64,000 nt of DNA from Neobacillus sp. PS3-34 (GTDB lineage Bacteria; Bacillota; Bacilli; Bacillales; Cytobacillaceae), in assembly GCF_030915465.1 (NCBI RefSeq), contig NZ_CP133267.1, positions 3,647,001 to 3,711,000 on the forward strand, written 5' to 3'. The notes under the pieces were generated by a model. That model was given only the letters and a program-made list of their open reading frames with translations. It was not told where the DNA came from and searched no databases. The stretch's first letter is position 1. Each line of letters opens with the position of its first letter. This document shows positions 50,542 to 59,999 of the stretch, one piece after another. The position numbers and the translations under genes were made by a program.

Positions 50542-50767
50542 GAGCCTTTCTAAAAGATTGTTTTGTAAATAGGTTTTAAAAAGCAAATCTTTGAAAAAGA
50601 AGTTGATTGGAACGGAAGGTGCGAGACTCCTGCGGGAGCAGCGGGACAGGTGAGACCCCACAGGCGCTGTGCGCCGAGGAGGCTCACCGCCCGCCCCGCG
50701 GAAAGCGAGCATCCTGGAGTGGAAATCAACTACTCCTTAAATAGCAAAAAAGTATACGAAAACAGCC
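50542..50767 (+). mobile_element. MITE-like structured element, copy A
   Basis: About 226 bp, almost identical (opposite orientation) to 59770-59999. The right end is the intact repeat GAAAACAGCC; the left end (GAGCCTTTC) is decayed. The GC-rich core (50602-50730) folds into nested stems: GTTGATT/AATCAAC, GCGGG/CCCGC, GGTGAG/CTCACC and GGCGC-TGT-GCGCC. No transposase is encoded, and the in-frame stretch across the core is not a gene. The core type is a familiar dispersed sequence in Bacillus (general knowledge). Confidence 0.8.
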
Positions 50768-50910
50768 TTTCTTTTTTATACATCTTTCAAGGCAATATTG
50801 CTCACTTGGTTTATAATAAAATGAACGAGGAAAAAATGAATAAATATAATGTATAATGGGCACTTATTAACCGCTCTCTTCGGTGAATTGCACAGAAAGT
50901 AGGGGAAACT

Positions 50911-52471
50911 TTGAATATTCAAGAAGACTTTGTATTTTGGAGGCTGGCGTATTTATTTATACATGATCATGGCTATCGGGTGATTCAACTCTTTGAAAAT
51001 CAAAGGGAACTTTGGCTCGAGAAATTAGAAAATAAGAGTGTTCCGGTTATCCGATTATTGCGGCAAGATCTCAACTGGAGCAATACCATGCAAAGGGACA
51101 TTGAACTGGTAGCTTTAAATGGGGAAAAGATACGGAAACAGCTTGTTCGGGGCGATTTGAATGTCCTTAATATATATGTCAGTGCATATCCGCCTGTTGA
51201 CGACTATGAGTTCAGGATTAACAAGCCATTTACTTTCGGTGAAAGCAACAAAACCTTTGTTCATACAGTAGTGTTGTCAAACCAAGAATATCAGGACGGT
51301 TTTCAAAAGCTTTCCGTATTTACAGGGAGTGATGTTTCTTTTCCAATACAGGGAGAATATCAGCTAGAGGAAGTGGCCACAGTTAAGAAAGCAGCGCTTG
51401 AGCATGCTGTAAAAGTGGTGAAAGCTGAAAGAGACATTTTTAATCATGGCAAACCAATTTTTACTTATATATTCCTGGCTGTACAGATCGCTATTTTTTT
51501 ATTTTTAGAAGCTAACGGGGGCAGTACGAATTCGGCAACACTTATTAAATATGGCGCTAAATTTAATCCCTTGATTCTTGAGGGTGAATGGTGGCGATTT
51601 ATCACCCCGATTTTCCTTCATATTGGTTTCCTGCATCTCGCGATGAATTCTCTGGCACTATATTATTTAGGAACAACAGTCGAACGTTTATTTGGAAGTA
51701 CCCGATTTGTATTTATTTACCTAGCCGCCGGATTTTTCGGCTCTGTTGCCAGTTTTATATTTAGTGGGGATATATCTGCAGGGGCAAGCGGTGCAATATT
51801 TGGCTGCTTTGGAGCACTTTTGTACTTTGGGACTATTTTCCCTAAATTATTTTTTAGGACAATGGGAATGAATGTTTTTATCCTTCTGGCCGTTAATCTC
51901 GCATTTGGTTTCTCGGCTTCAGGAATTGATAATGCGGGTCATCTTGGAGGATTGGCAGGAGGTTTTCTGGCAACCGGCATTGTTCATTTTCCCAAAAAGA
52001 AGAAAGTGGCTCTTCAGCTATTATTTCTATTGATAACTGTAGCAATTGCCGTGGGTTCATTAAAATATGGTTTCAGCGGAAAAGCATAGGCCAGTAGTGA
52101 AAATTCTAATTTCATTCTGGCCAAGAGTATGTTAAAAAAGGAAATTATGAGAAAGCCTATAAGGAATTAAAGAAAATAGACAATCAAACAAATCACCCGT
52201 CTGGAAAAACATACTTTCTATTATCCTATACGGAAATAAAAAAAGGAATGTTTCCAGAAGCGAAAGCTCATTTGCTGAAAACGATCAAACTCGAACCGGA
52301 TTTCCATGAAGCATACTACAATCTTGCACTGATCAGTCTGGAAGAAAATAACTGGGTGCAGGCAAAAAAATATGCTGAAGAGCAGCTGACCTAAAACCGG
52401 GAAATAAAGATTATCTTAATTTGGTTAAAAAAATTAATGAACATCTTCAATCACCTGGCGGAGGAGTATAG
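50911..52471 (+). CDS. gluP: Rhomboid intramembrane serine protease GluP, stop and frameshifts in the TPR region
   Basis: This is a multi-pass rhomboid protease with a cytoplasmic N-terminal domain (~1-175), the catalytic membrane domain (GASGAIFG with the Ser nucleophile and NAGHLGG with the His), and C-terminal TPR repeats. The frame stops at TAG 52087-52089, but homologous TPR sequence continues after it: EYVKKGNYEKAYKEL and EAYYNLALISLEENNW. A C-to-T change (CAG to TAG) or a compensating error, one missing base at GGCC 52119-52122, and one missing G near 52382 restore ~520 residues ending SPGGGV at TAG 52469. B. subtilis GluP is 507. Confidence 0.85.
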
Positions 52472-53312
52472 GCTCCCCGTCAGATGCTTCAAATAAGACC
52501 AGCAAATGGGTTTTATCTTTTGATATCATGACCATTGGAATGGTACTGCCAACAGGTTCAACGGAAGTGCCATTTCTTTTTTTTATGCCAAGAAAATAAT
52601 TTTTATAAAGTCCTTCCCACAGATTCCCGATAATCCTGTTTGTTTCTTGTAGTGAAAAGCCGGGCAGGGTCTCGTTTCCACTAAAGATAATCTGGGTTAA
52701 AGGGAAGACATCATACTTATCTGCAGCAATAGAAAAAGAACGAATTCCTTTTCTCCAGCTGTTTTCTATTATTCTTCTTGAAACTTGATCCAGTCTCTTT
52801 TTCCATTCTTCCTCCCTGGCAGTTCTCGGGTTTTTAAAGGAATAAGCAGGGATGTTGGAAGATTCGATTACATACAATTGATTAGCTGACATTGTCTGTG
52901 CGCTGGAAATGGGACCGCTTTTTTTGTGTATTTCTGCATAATGGAATGTGATTGCCTGGAATAATGTACTTTGTTTCCCAACAGCCATTTTTTTCTGGAC
53001 TATCTTATCTGTGTTCAATTGCCATTTTCCCATTTTGCTTTGCAGTCTTCCGGTTGAAAACAGGAAGGATATGTCCTGCCTTAAATACGCTTTTCTATCA
53101 AGGGTAGAGCTGGTATCCCATTGAACTGAAAAAATAGGTTTGGCTGCTTTTGGCAAAAGAGATAGAGAGGTACTTGCACTCTTGAAGTGAACGTCAGGGT
53201 CGAGTGGGAAGAAAATAATGCTTTCATGAACTGGTTCTTTCTTAGGTAAAAAAATGGCTGCTGCCAAAATAATTGTGAGTGTTATGATGCCAATTTTTAA
53301 TGCCTTCTTCAT
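52434..53312 (-). CDS. Hypothetical membrane-anchored or secreted protein
   Basis: This 292-residue protein has an N-terminal signal-anchor (KIGIITLTIILAAAIFLP) followed by a large extracytoplasmic domain; no family is recognised. The middle contains QPTR-like PRTAREEEWKKRLDQVSRRI and the end YFLGIKKRNGTSVEPVGST. Its end overlaps the repaired gluP end by ~38 bases in convergent orientation. A hairpin lies in the leader at 53334-53366. The site AAAGGATG precedes ATG 53312. Confidence 0.65.
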   Translation of the reverse strand: MKKALKIGIITLTIILAAAIFLPKKEPVHESIIFFPLDPDVHFKSASTSLSLLPKAAKPIFSVQWDTSSTLDRKAYLRQDISFLFSTGRLQSKMGKWQLNTDKIVQKKMAVGKQSTLFQAITFHYAEIHKKSGPISSAQTMSANQLYVIESSNIPAYSFKNPRTAREEEWKKRLDQVSRRIIENSWRKGIRSFSIAADKYDVFPLTQIIFSGNETLPGFSLQETNRIIGNLWEGLYKNYFLGIKKRNGTSVEPVGSTIPMVMISKDKTHLLVLFEASDGEPILLRQVIEDVH

Positions 53313-53333
53313 ATCTAGTTATCATCCTTTAAG

Positions 53334-53366
53334 CCATCCAAAACGCAGAAAACATGTTTTGGATGG
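53334..53366. other. Hairpin in the divergent region before yqgQ
   Basis: CCATCCAAAAC (53334-53344) and GTTTTGGATGG (53356-53366) are perfectly complementary with an 11-base loop, without a T-run. It is in the 5' leader of the minus-strand gene and could be a regulatory hairpin or operator. Confidence 0.5.
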
Positions 53367-53572
53367 TGTCCTTTTCTAACAATATATGGGACAGGCGCGG
53401 AAGAAATGTTATGAATATGAAATGGATTATCAACAAATTGGCACCTTTAAAAATTTATAAGTGTTTCTCCTTTAAATAATATGCTTCATATGGTCTTGAG
53501 AGAGAGTTTTGTTTCGATTATACTTATTTGAAGTAGACTATTTGTTCTGTATTTTACATAAAGGGGCAGCCG

Positions 53573-53776
53573 ATGAAAACGATTTATGATATTCAACAAT
53601 TTTTAAAAAGCTATGGAACAATTATTTATATTGGTGACCGTGCTGCTGATCTGGAAATGATGGAATCTGAATTAAAGGAGCTGTATCACTCCCAATTAAT
53701 TGAGCCAAGGGAATTCCAGACAGCCCTTTTGATTTTGAGGCATGAAATCCAAATGGAAAAGGAAAAGAGAAAATAA
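53573..53776 (+). CDS. yqgQ: DUF910 family protein YqgQ
   Basis: This is a 67-residue soluble helical protein (MKTIYDIQQFLKSYGTIIYIGDR...) of the YqgQ/DUF910 family, three-helix bundle by family structure, function unknown though a nucleic-acid-binding role has been suggested. It lies 21 bases before glcK, as in B. subtilis. Site AAGGGG (AAAGGGGCAG) precedes ATG 53573. Confidence 0.88.
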   Translation: MKTIYDIQQFLKSYGTIIYIGDRAADLEMMESELKELYHSQLIEPREFQTALLILRHEIQMEKEKRK

Positions 53777-53797
53777 AAATAGCAGAAATAGGTGAAG

Positions 53798-54778
53798 ATG
53801 ATGGCGGAAAAATGGTTAGTAGGTGTAGATTTAGGCGGAACAACAACCAAGCTTGCCTTTATTAATATGTATGGTGAAATTCAGCATAAATGGGAAATTC
53901 CAACTGACAACTCAAACGACGGTAAAAACATTACCATAAATATTGCAAAGACAATAGATCAAAAGCTGGAGGAGCTTGGCCAGGAGAAGACTAAGCTTGC
54001 TGGTATCGGGATGGGCGCTCCGGGACCAGTCAATTATGCAACAGGGGTAATTTATAACGCTGTAAATCTTGGCTGGCCGGATAATTATCCGTTAAAAGAC
54101 CTCCTGGAGGTTGAAACGAATTTGCCTGCACTTATTGATAATGATGCCAACTGTGCTGCTATCGGTGAAATGTGGAAAGGAGCAGGAAACGGCGCTAAAG
54201 ACCTTGTATGTGTTACTTTAGGTACCGGTGTAGGCGGAGGAGTTATTGCCAATGGCAATATTGTACAAGGGGTAAGCGGTGCTGCGGGTGAAATAGGCCA
54301 TATAACTTCCATTCCTGAGGGTGGAGCTCCATGTAATTGTGGCAAAACTGGATGCCTTGAGACAATCGCATCGGCAACTGGAATAGTAAGGATTGCTATG
54401 GAAGAACTTAAGAAAGAAGATGCCGCAGGTGAACTGAAGGATATCTTCGCAGCGAATGACCTTGTCTCAGCAAAGAATGTATTTGATGCTGCCAGAAATG
54501 GCGATGCATTAGCCCTGTTAGTTTTGGAAAAAGTATCCCTCCATTTAGGGCTTGCCCTTGCGAATATTGCTAATACGCTCAACCCTGAAAAAATTGTTTT
54601 GGGCGGTGGGGTTTCAAAAGCGGGCAATGTTTTACTTGATCAAGTGAAAATCAATTTTGATAAATTTGCTTTCCCACGAGTGAAAAAATCAACTACGCTT
54701 GCGTTAGCAACTTTAGGTAACGATGCCGGTGTAATCGGAGCAGCTTGGCTGATTAAAAATAAATCGTCTATTCAATAA
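53798..54778 (+). CDS. glcK: Glucokinase (ROK family)
   Basis: This phosphorylates glucose taken up without PTS, feeding glycolysis. ROK motifs: [12 protein letters not shown] (phosphate 1), [15 protein letters not shown], the zinc motif [10 protein letters not shown] and sugar-binding EIGH. C-terminal [13 protein letters not shown]. ~326 residues. Start ATG 53798 or 53801, both behind AGGTGA; the GTG at 53792 is inside the ribosome site. No frame break. Confidence 0.95.
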   Translation: MMAEKWLVGVDLGGTTTKLAFINMYGEIQHKWEIPTDNSNDGKNITINIAKTIDQKLEELGQEKTKLAGIGMGAPGPVNYATGVIYNAVNLGWPDNYPLKDLLEVETNLPALIDNDANCAAIGEMWKGAGNGAKDLVCVTLGTGVGGGVIANGNIVQGVSGAAGEIGHITSIPEGGAPCNCGKTGCLETIASATGIVRIAMEELKKEDAAGELKDIFAANDLVSAKNVFDAARNGDALALLVLEKVSLHLGLALANIANTLNPEKIVLGGGVSKAGNVLLDQVKINFDKFAFPRVKKSTTLALATLGNDAGVIGAAWLIKNKSSIQ

Positions 54779-54791
54779 GGATAATTTATCT

Positions 54792-54820
54792 AGGCTTGCA
54801 GCTATTGCAGGCCTTTTTTA
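54792..54820 (+). terminator. Terminator after glcK
   Basis: GGCTTGCA and TGCAGGCC (one G-T pair) around GCTAT, then TTTTTTATAATT. Confidence 0.82.
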
Positions 54821-54925
54821 TAATTCATCTTTGAGACCTCCAAGTTCTGAACCTCCATTTTATTTGGGACATTCATCTTTTTTCTTCATTATCATATTTA
54901 TTTTATGATGGGAAGGAGGAAAAAG

Positions 54926-56127
54926 ATGAAGATATTAGCTAGAAAGGGAGACACAATAGAAAATTACAGCCGCATGTTTAATGTACCTGAAAAGCTTTTG
55001 CTGGATTCCAATCCTGAAATCAGCACTTCCGTTTTCATAGCTTCAGAAGAAGTTAACATACCAGGCTGGAGAAAGATCGCCCACCGATTGAAGGAGGGGG
55101 ATACACTTGCTAATATGGCAGCTTCTAGTGGCTTTCATCTAGATGTATTGACACTTTTAAATCAACAAAGGAATTTGACCGGTCTGGATGCAGAAGGAAT
55201 TATTTATTTGCCGGAAAAAGCTGCATTTCCACAAATTATCCAGCCTGGCCTTATGATTATAGAAGATTGCTACTTGATATAGAGCAATTAAAAGAAATAT
55301 ATCCGTTCCTTTCCTTCAATCAGATTGGAGAGAGCATACTCGGTAAGCCAATCCATGAAATCAGAATAGGAAGTGGACCTAAAAAGGTACACATGAACGC
55401 ATCCTTCCATGCCAACGAATGGATTACTTCGCTTGTATTAATGAATCTAGTTGAATCCTACTTATTATCTTTAACAAACGGTTATAGGATGGACGGAATG
55501 AATCCTTTATCGATCTACCATCAAATCGAACTTTCGATTGTCCCCATGGTTAATCCCGATGGTGTTGATCTCGCAATCAACGGCCCGCCTTCCGAAAGGG
55601 CTGAAGAAGTTCTGGAGATAAACGGAAAAAATACTGAGTTTGTTCATTGGAAAGCGAATATCCGCGGAATTGACCTAAATAATCAATACCCGGCGAAATG
55701 GGAAGTGGAAAAAGAAAGAAAGCTTCCAAAATCGCCCGCCCCAAGAGATTATCCTGGAGATCTGCCCTTGACTGAGCCGGAGGCCATCGCAATGGCTAAT
55801 TTGGCAATAGAGAATTCTTTTGATTGTATCGTGGCATTTCATACACAGGGGAAGGAATTCTATTGGGGTTATGAAGGATTTGAAACTGTTGAAGCGGAGG
55901 AAATCGCACTGGAAATTGAACGCAGGAGCGGTTACAAGGCGGTAAGATATGTTGATAGCCATGCTGGGTATAAGGACTGGTTTATACAGGAATTCGGAAA
56001 ACCAGGCTATACGATTGAACTTGGAAAAGGAATCAATCCCTTGCCGTTATCCCAGCTAAATCAAATCTTATCGGAAGCAGGAGGTGTTTTTTTAGCTATC
56101 ATAAATAAAAATCTTCCGATAGACTAA
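54926..56127 (+). CDS. yqgT: Gamma-D-glutamyl-L-diamino acid endopeptidase YqgT, one frameshift
   Basis: This is a peptidoglycan-modifying peptidase of M14 type with two N-terminal LysM modules (ARKGDTIENYSRMFNV and RLKEGDTLANMAASSGF) and a zinc peptidase domain. Zinc ligands are HANEW (HxxE) and the later His in VAFHTQGKE; the catalytic Glu is in YTIELGKG. One base is missing at GGCC 55247-55250; restoring it gives QPGPYDYRRLLLDIEQ and ~400 residues. Likely acts in spore cortex or wall turnover. ATG 54926 after GGAAGGAGG. Confidence 0.9.
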
Positions 56128-56176
56128 TCATTCAAAGCACGGGTATATAAAATCTATAGTTATTATTAAAAAACTT

Positions 56177-56201
56177 AGCCGTTGCATTACGGCTTTTTTT
56201 A
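56177..56201 (+). terminator. Terminator after yqgT
   Basis: AGCCGT-TGCATT-ACGGCT followed by TTTTTTT. Confidence 0.85.
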
Positions 56202-56257
56202 TCGTCTAGGAAATTATAAAATTAAATGATGTGAATAACTTCTACAAGTTGTATTAA

Positions 56258-56503
56258 TCTAGCTCCACAAGGAAAGCTTCGACAGCATATGCTTCGCACG
56301 AAGAAAAAGCGATAGCTTTTTCGAGGAGCCCCCAGCCAGTTTTCATCTTAGAGACAGCTTCTTCGAATTCTTGCGAGGAGCATGACCTTTAGGTGATGCT
56401 TTGAGCAGCTCCGGGGTCATAAGCCAAATCACTCCAAAAATCAGGATTTCCTGCGTGATCCGTCTTATGCCTGTCGGGGCTAACCAGGGCGCTTGCGCCT
56501 TTT
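56258..56503. repeat. Dispersed intergenic repeat, copy 2
   Basis: Starts TCTAGCTCCAC and ends CCTGTCGGGGCTAACCAGGG then GCGCTTGCGCC; the ends match the shorter copy at 34705-34823. The inside adds ~120 bp containing TTCG-rich inverted repeats (AAGCTTCGACAGCATATGCT/AAGCGATAGCTTTTTCG). No reading frame. Related elements are common in Bacillus intergenic regions (general knowledge). Confidence 0.68.
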
Positions 56504-56594
56504 GTTCCTATTAAATATAATTAGTTTGGAAAATTGAAACATTTTAAGTTTGAATTCGTCTTATTATATAGCTTGAAGTAAAGGAGGATGGAAT

Positions 56595-57749
56595 TTGCAG
56601 TGCAGGTCTGAATGGTCACCATTACGGTTAAAAGCTTTTTCTTTATTAATATTATTGTTTTCCGTTTACTTTTTATATGGCTGCACTGGCACAGACAAGA
56701 GCAAGCTTTCATCCTCTCCAAATCATAATAGACAGCCGCCCAAGAAGGATTCCGGTAATATGAGTGATAAGTGGAAACTGCCGATAAAAGTTCCAGAAGG
56801 TGAGATTTTTAATGTTTCCGGCTGGGTTTCCACAACTGAAATCATTTATACTTCAAACGTGGGCAATGGTTCAAATGTTTACAAATATAACATGATGACA
56901 GGGAATAGCAAGCTTTTTTATAAAAGTGATCTCCCGATAGTAACTGTTCAAATCAGCCCGGATAAAAAATATATTTTAATCCATTCTGCGCCTTCTACAT
57001 ATGAAGGGAGACTTACCATTCTAGACCAGGAGGGCAGGGAGGTTTGGAATAAATCGATCCCCTCGTTTGAGCTTTCCTTCGAATGGAATCAATACAACAA
57101 TAATGAACTACTTATTTCTGCATTTAATGAGGATTGGACTTATAAGGTATATCACTTGGATTTAGGCAAAAAAGATCTTAAGGAAATAACATTTCCTCAG
57201 CCATTTATTAAATGGGTAAACGAAGAAAGCATTGCCTACCTAAATTGGGATAATAACAGCCCTTCATTGTTTGCTCCACTTGTTATAAAAAAAATTGGCG
57301 ACAGGGGTGGCAAGATTGTTTTTCCAGAGGTTTTTCAATTTGCATCCTTTAAGGATACTCTCTTGACAATCACGGTGAATGAACAGGATAAATCTAACGC
57401 TGACTATTCTTTTTATGACAGCCATCTCAAATCAGTTTTTTCGTTTTCGATTCCACAGCTGACAAAGTTTTCTGACTGGCTTGTACCTTTTAACGATTAT
57501 AATGAAAAAAAACATCAGTTTCTTACCTTTAAACCGTTAAGAAGTGGAGAAGCCGATACTTATAACGAGGGCTTCCAGCTCGTTGTCTATAATCTGAGAG
57601 ATAAAAACGATACTCAGCTATTACTAGAAGGAATGGAGAATGCCCCAATATTATATGATCCGTCAGGGGATTTCTGTTTATATGGGAACAGGTTTGAAAA
57701 GCTTATAGATTTAAAATCTAAAAAAGTATATAAACTTATTGCAGAATGA
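56595..57749 (+). CDS. yqgU: Lipoprotein YqgU
   Basis: This is a 384-residue lipoprotein. The signal peptide FSLLILLFSVYFLYGC has a lipobox with Cys ~30, then a Ser/Asn/Pro-rich linker and a domain of beta-propeller-like repeats (e.g. YKYNMMTGNSKLFYKSD, YHLDLGKKDLKEITFPQP). Site AAAGGAGG before TTG 56595; the nearby ATG is in another frame and short. Ending overlaps its terminator. Function unknown; linked to the yqg cluster. Confidence 0.78.
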   Translation: MQCRSEWSPLRLKAFSLLILLFSVYFLYGCTGTDKSKLSSSPNHNRQPPKKDSGNMSDKWKLPIKVPEGEIFNVSGWVSTTEIIYTSNVGNGSNVYKYNMMTGNSKLFYKSDLPIVTVQISPDKKYILIHSAPSTYEGRLTILDQEGREVWNKSIPSFELSFEWNQYNNNELLISAFNEDWTYKVYHLDLGKKDLKEITFPQPFIKWVNEESIAYLNWDNNSPSLFAPLVIKKIGDRGGKIVFPEVFQFASFKDTLLTITVNEQDKSNADYSFYDSHLKSVFSFSIPQLTKFSDWLVPFNDYNEKKHQFLTFKPLRSGEADTYNEGFQLVVYNLRDKNDTQLLLEGMENAPILYDPSGDFCLYGNRFEKLIDLKSKKVYKLIAE

Positions 57750-57774
57750 CGGCTCAGTCCGCCATTCTTTTTTT
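57744..57774 (+). terminator. Terminator overlapping the yqgU stop
   Basis: GAATG-A-CGG and CCG-C-CATTC around CTCAGT, then TTTTTTTGG. Confidence 0.82.
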
Positions 57775-57833
57775 GGCTTATTTTATATGGTAAAATCCCT
57801 AAGAAGAAATTATTCGAGGAGAAGGTGCGGTTT

Positions 57834-58148
57834 ATGGCAATTGTGGATGTTACAGTTATTCCAATCGGAACAGAAACGCCAAGTGTCAGCAAGTATGTGG
57901 CGGAAATACAAAGAGTCCTGAAAAAGTACGAAGCTGAAGAAAAAATACGTTTCCAACTTACACCAATGAACACGATTATTGAGGGAGAGCTGCCTGTCCT
58001 TTTTGAAGTGATTCAAGCCATTCATGAAGTTCCGTTTAATGAAGGAATTCAGCGGGTAGCAACAAATATCAGAATCGATGACCGCCGTGATGTTAAGAGG
58101 AAAATGGAAGAGAAAGTCCAAAGAGTGAACAATTTAATACAAGAATAG
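57834..58148 (+). CDS. yqgV: MTH1187/YkoF-like thiamine-binding family protein YqgV
   Basis: This is a 104-residue DUF77/MTH1187 family protein: VDVTVIPIGTETPSVSKYVAEIQ at the N-terminus and FQLTPMNTIIEGE, the usual motifs. It is thought to bind thiamine-like ligands, but the role in Bacillus is unsettled. ATG 57834 with AGGAGAAGG site; in-frame GTG at 57825 is too close to it. Ends in DRRDVKRKMEEKVQRV. Confidence 0.88.
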   Translation: MAIVDVTVIPIGTETPSVSKYVAEIQRVLKKYEAEEKIRFQLTPMNTIIEGELPVLFEVIQAIHEVPFNEGIQRVATNIRIDDRRDVKRKMEEKVQRVNNLIQE

Positions 58149-58159
58149 ATTTAAGGAAA

Positions 58160-58194
58160 TAAATAAAGACTGCCACTTGGCAGTCTTTATTTTA
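58160..58194. terminator. Bidirectional terminator between yqgV and the DUF2759 gene
   Basis: AATAAAGACTGCCA and TGGCAGTCTTTATT pair perfectly with CT loop; both flanks A/T-rich. Confidence 0.88.
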
Positions 58195-58213
58195 ATTGAG
58201 TCTCAGCTCATTA

Positions 58214-58390
58214 TTAGTGAGCTTCTGTTGGGAATCCATGGTGCAATATAGTCATAATGACAAAAAAGCCAAAAACTAAAAACGCACCACCACCAAAAAT
58301 AATACCCATAAGGTTTTTATTTTTGAGTGCTGTCAAAGTGCCATAGCCGGCAAGCAAACAAACCAATGCGAAAATGATAACAAGTCCCAT
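58214..58390 (-). CDS. yqgW: DUF2759 small membrane protein (YqgW-like)
   Basis: This 58-residue protein starts MGLVIIFALVCLLAGYGTL, with two hydrophobic segments separated by KNKNLMG and ending TEAH. This is the DUF2759 family, placed between yqgV and yqgX in Bacillus. Minus-strand site AAAGGGGG before ATG 58390. It is too short to stand out by length; the yqgW name is given by synteny only. Confidence 0.78.
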   Translation of the reverse strand: MGLVIIFALVCLLAGYGTLTALKNKNLMGIIFGGGAFLVFGFFVIMTILHHGFPTEAH

Positions 58391-58502
58391 TACAAAGCCC
58401 CCTTTATCAATTGTTTAGCAGGCAAAGAGCCTTTTCAAAAAAGAAGTCTAGCTATGTATCAAGTATTATATACATTCGTACCCTATTTTATATTTTTTTA
58501 AA

Positions 58503-58982
58503 TCATTTGTCGAGAACTAAAAAATCTGCTTCAATTTGATAAGCATTTGCAATTTTTCTTATGAGTTCCTCGTTATGTTTTTCTGTGAAAAATAAAAATT
58601 GATTATCCTCATCTGCAGTGAAAACAAGATGCTCTTCCATTTGAAATAAAGCCATTTGTTTGGTGACAGCATCCTCGCTGGATATTGAAAATGCTGATAA
58701 AGATTGGGTAAATAGATAAACTCCGCCAGATTCCGCATCAAGGCCAAAATCATAGAAAGCTGGTCCTTTGATTCCTGATAAAAGTGACACCAGCGGATGA
58801 ATCTCCTCGAACAGCTCACCAATTGCAAGTAATTCCTTTGCAAAACCAGCAGCCTCACGGGAAAGGTAAATAAAAAAACAGCCCCTTGCTTCTTGTAGCT
58901 CTGTTTCTTGAATAAGCAATTTTATGAACTCTGGGTTATTCTCAATTGATGGTGCAGCCTCCACGGCTAATACACTTTGCAT
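58503..58982 (-). CDS. Hypothetical protein
   Basis: This 159-residue soluble protein starts MQSVLAVEAAPSIENNP. It has no signal peptide or obvious motif, with acidic composition and a hydrophobic middle (VYLFTQSLSAFSISSE). Homologues appear to be restricted to Bacillus relatives by my impression. AGGAGG site (minus strand) before ATG 58982. It lies opposite yqgX with its own promoter region. No function claimed. Confidence 0.65.
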   Translation of the reverse strand: MQSVLAVEAAPSIENNPEFIKLLIQETELQEARGCFFIYLSREAAGFAKELLAIGELFEEIHPLVSLLSGIKGPAFYDFGLDAESGGVYLFTQSLSAFSISSEDAVTKQMALFQMEEHLVFTADEDNQFLFFTEKHNEELIRKIANAYQIEADFLVLDK

Positions 58983-59075
58983 GATTTTATACCTCCTCGG
59001 AATAACCTCACTTTAATTCTCTCCTATTAATAGTGTAAAATAAAGCTAGCTTATTAATCAATTGGAGGTTTACGA

Positions 59076-59711
59076 ATGAAATGGTTCAGACTCCCCTTAG
59101 GGGCTATACAGACCAATTGCTACATAATTACTGAGGAGGATGGAACCTGTCTGATTATTGACCCGGGCGATGAGGGTGCAAAGCTTATTGAATGGCTTAA
59201 AAACAAAAAATTAAAACCTGCAGCTATTTTATTAACCCATGCTCATTTTGACCATATCGGTGCTGTTGACCAAGTAAGAGATTTTTTTAATATTCCAGTG
59301 TATCTGCACATAAATGAAAAAAAGTGGCTTAGTGATCCTGCCCTTAATGGTTCGCAATTTTTTCCGATGGCTGAACCAATGCGGATAAAACCGGCAGATC
59401 ATTTTTTAAATAAGGAAGAGAAAATGGTTTTAGGCAGCTTTGAGTTTTTCGTCTTTGAAACTCCGGGACATTCTCCTGGCAGTGTTTCGTATTATTTTGA
59501 AAAGGAAGGATTTATATTTTCAGGTGATGCGTTATTCAAAGGCAGCATAGGAAGGACGGACCTGGCAGGAGGGAACGAAAAACAGCTTTTAAAAAGTATC
59601 CATGAAAAGCTATTATCCCTGCCGGAAGGGACCTGGGTATTATCCGGCGATGGCCCTGAAACAACCATTGAGGAAGAAATGGACACAAACCCATTTTTGA
59701 ATGGTTTTTAA
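59076..59711 (+). CDS. yqgX: Metallo-beta-lactamase fold hydrolase YqgX
   Basis: This is a 211-residue MBL-fold protein of the glyoxalase II-like group. The zinc motif is HAHFDHIG (~60), then GHSPGSVSYY and GDALFKGSIGRTDL, the further metal ligands. Probably a thioesterase-type hydrolase; the substrate is unknown. Site GGAGG before ATG 59076. A mobile-like element lies between its stop and a terminator at 60011. Confidence 0.92.
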   Translation: MKWFRLPLGAIQTNCYIITEEDGTCLIIDPGDEGAKLIEWLKNKKLKPAAILLTHAHFDHIGAVDQVRDFFNIPVYLHINEKKWLSDPALNGSQFFPMAEPMRIKPADHFLNKEEKMVLGSFEFFVFETPGHSPGSVSYYFEKEGFIFSGDALFKGSIGRTDLAGGNEKQLLKSIHEKLLSLPEGTWVLSGDGPETTIEEEMDTNPFLNGF

Positions 59712-59769
59712 AAAGGCACTTTTCTTAAACTTTGCTACTATAAGAAACATAGTAAATGTCTTAAAGTAA

Positions 59770-59999
59770 GGCTGTTTTCGTATACTTTGTTGCTATTGAA
59801 GGAGTAGTTGATTTCCACTCCAGGATGCTCGCTTTCCGCGGGGCGGGCGGTGAGCCTCCTCGGCGCACAGCGCCTGTGGGGTCTCACCTGTCCCGCTGCT
59901 CCCGCAGGAGTCTCGCACCTTCTGTTCCAATCAAATTCTTTTTCAACGATTTGCTTTTAAAAACCTATTTGCAAAACAACAATCTTTTAGAAAACAGCC
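59770..59999 (-). mobile_element. MITE-like structured element, copy B with 8-bp target duplication
   Basis: A 230-bp element bounded by the terminal inverted repeats GGCTGTTTTC (59770-59779) and GAAAACAGCC (59990-59999). Both flanks carry the same 8-mer TAAAGTAA (59762-59769 and 60000-60007), a perfect target-site duplication. The core is nearly identical to copy A, inverted. No transposase, so it must be moved by another element. TIRs beginning GGC and 8-bp duplications are usual in ISL3-type insertion sequences (inference). Confidence 0.85.

Noticed and set aside
50650..50856. Open frame across the repeat at 50.6 kb
   Set aside because: It reads through the GC-rich stems of the mobile-like element, has no ribosome site, and composition is that of the repeat.
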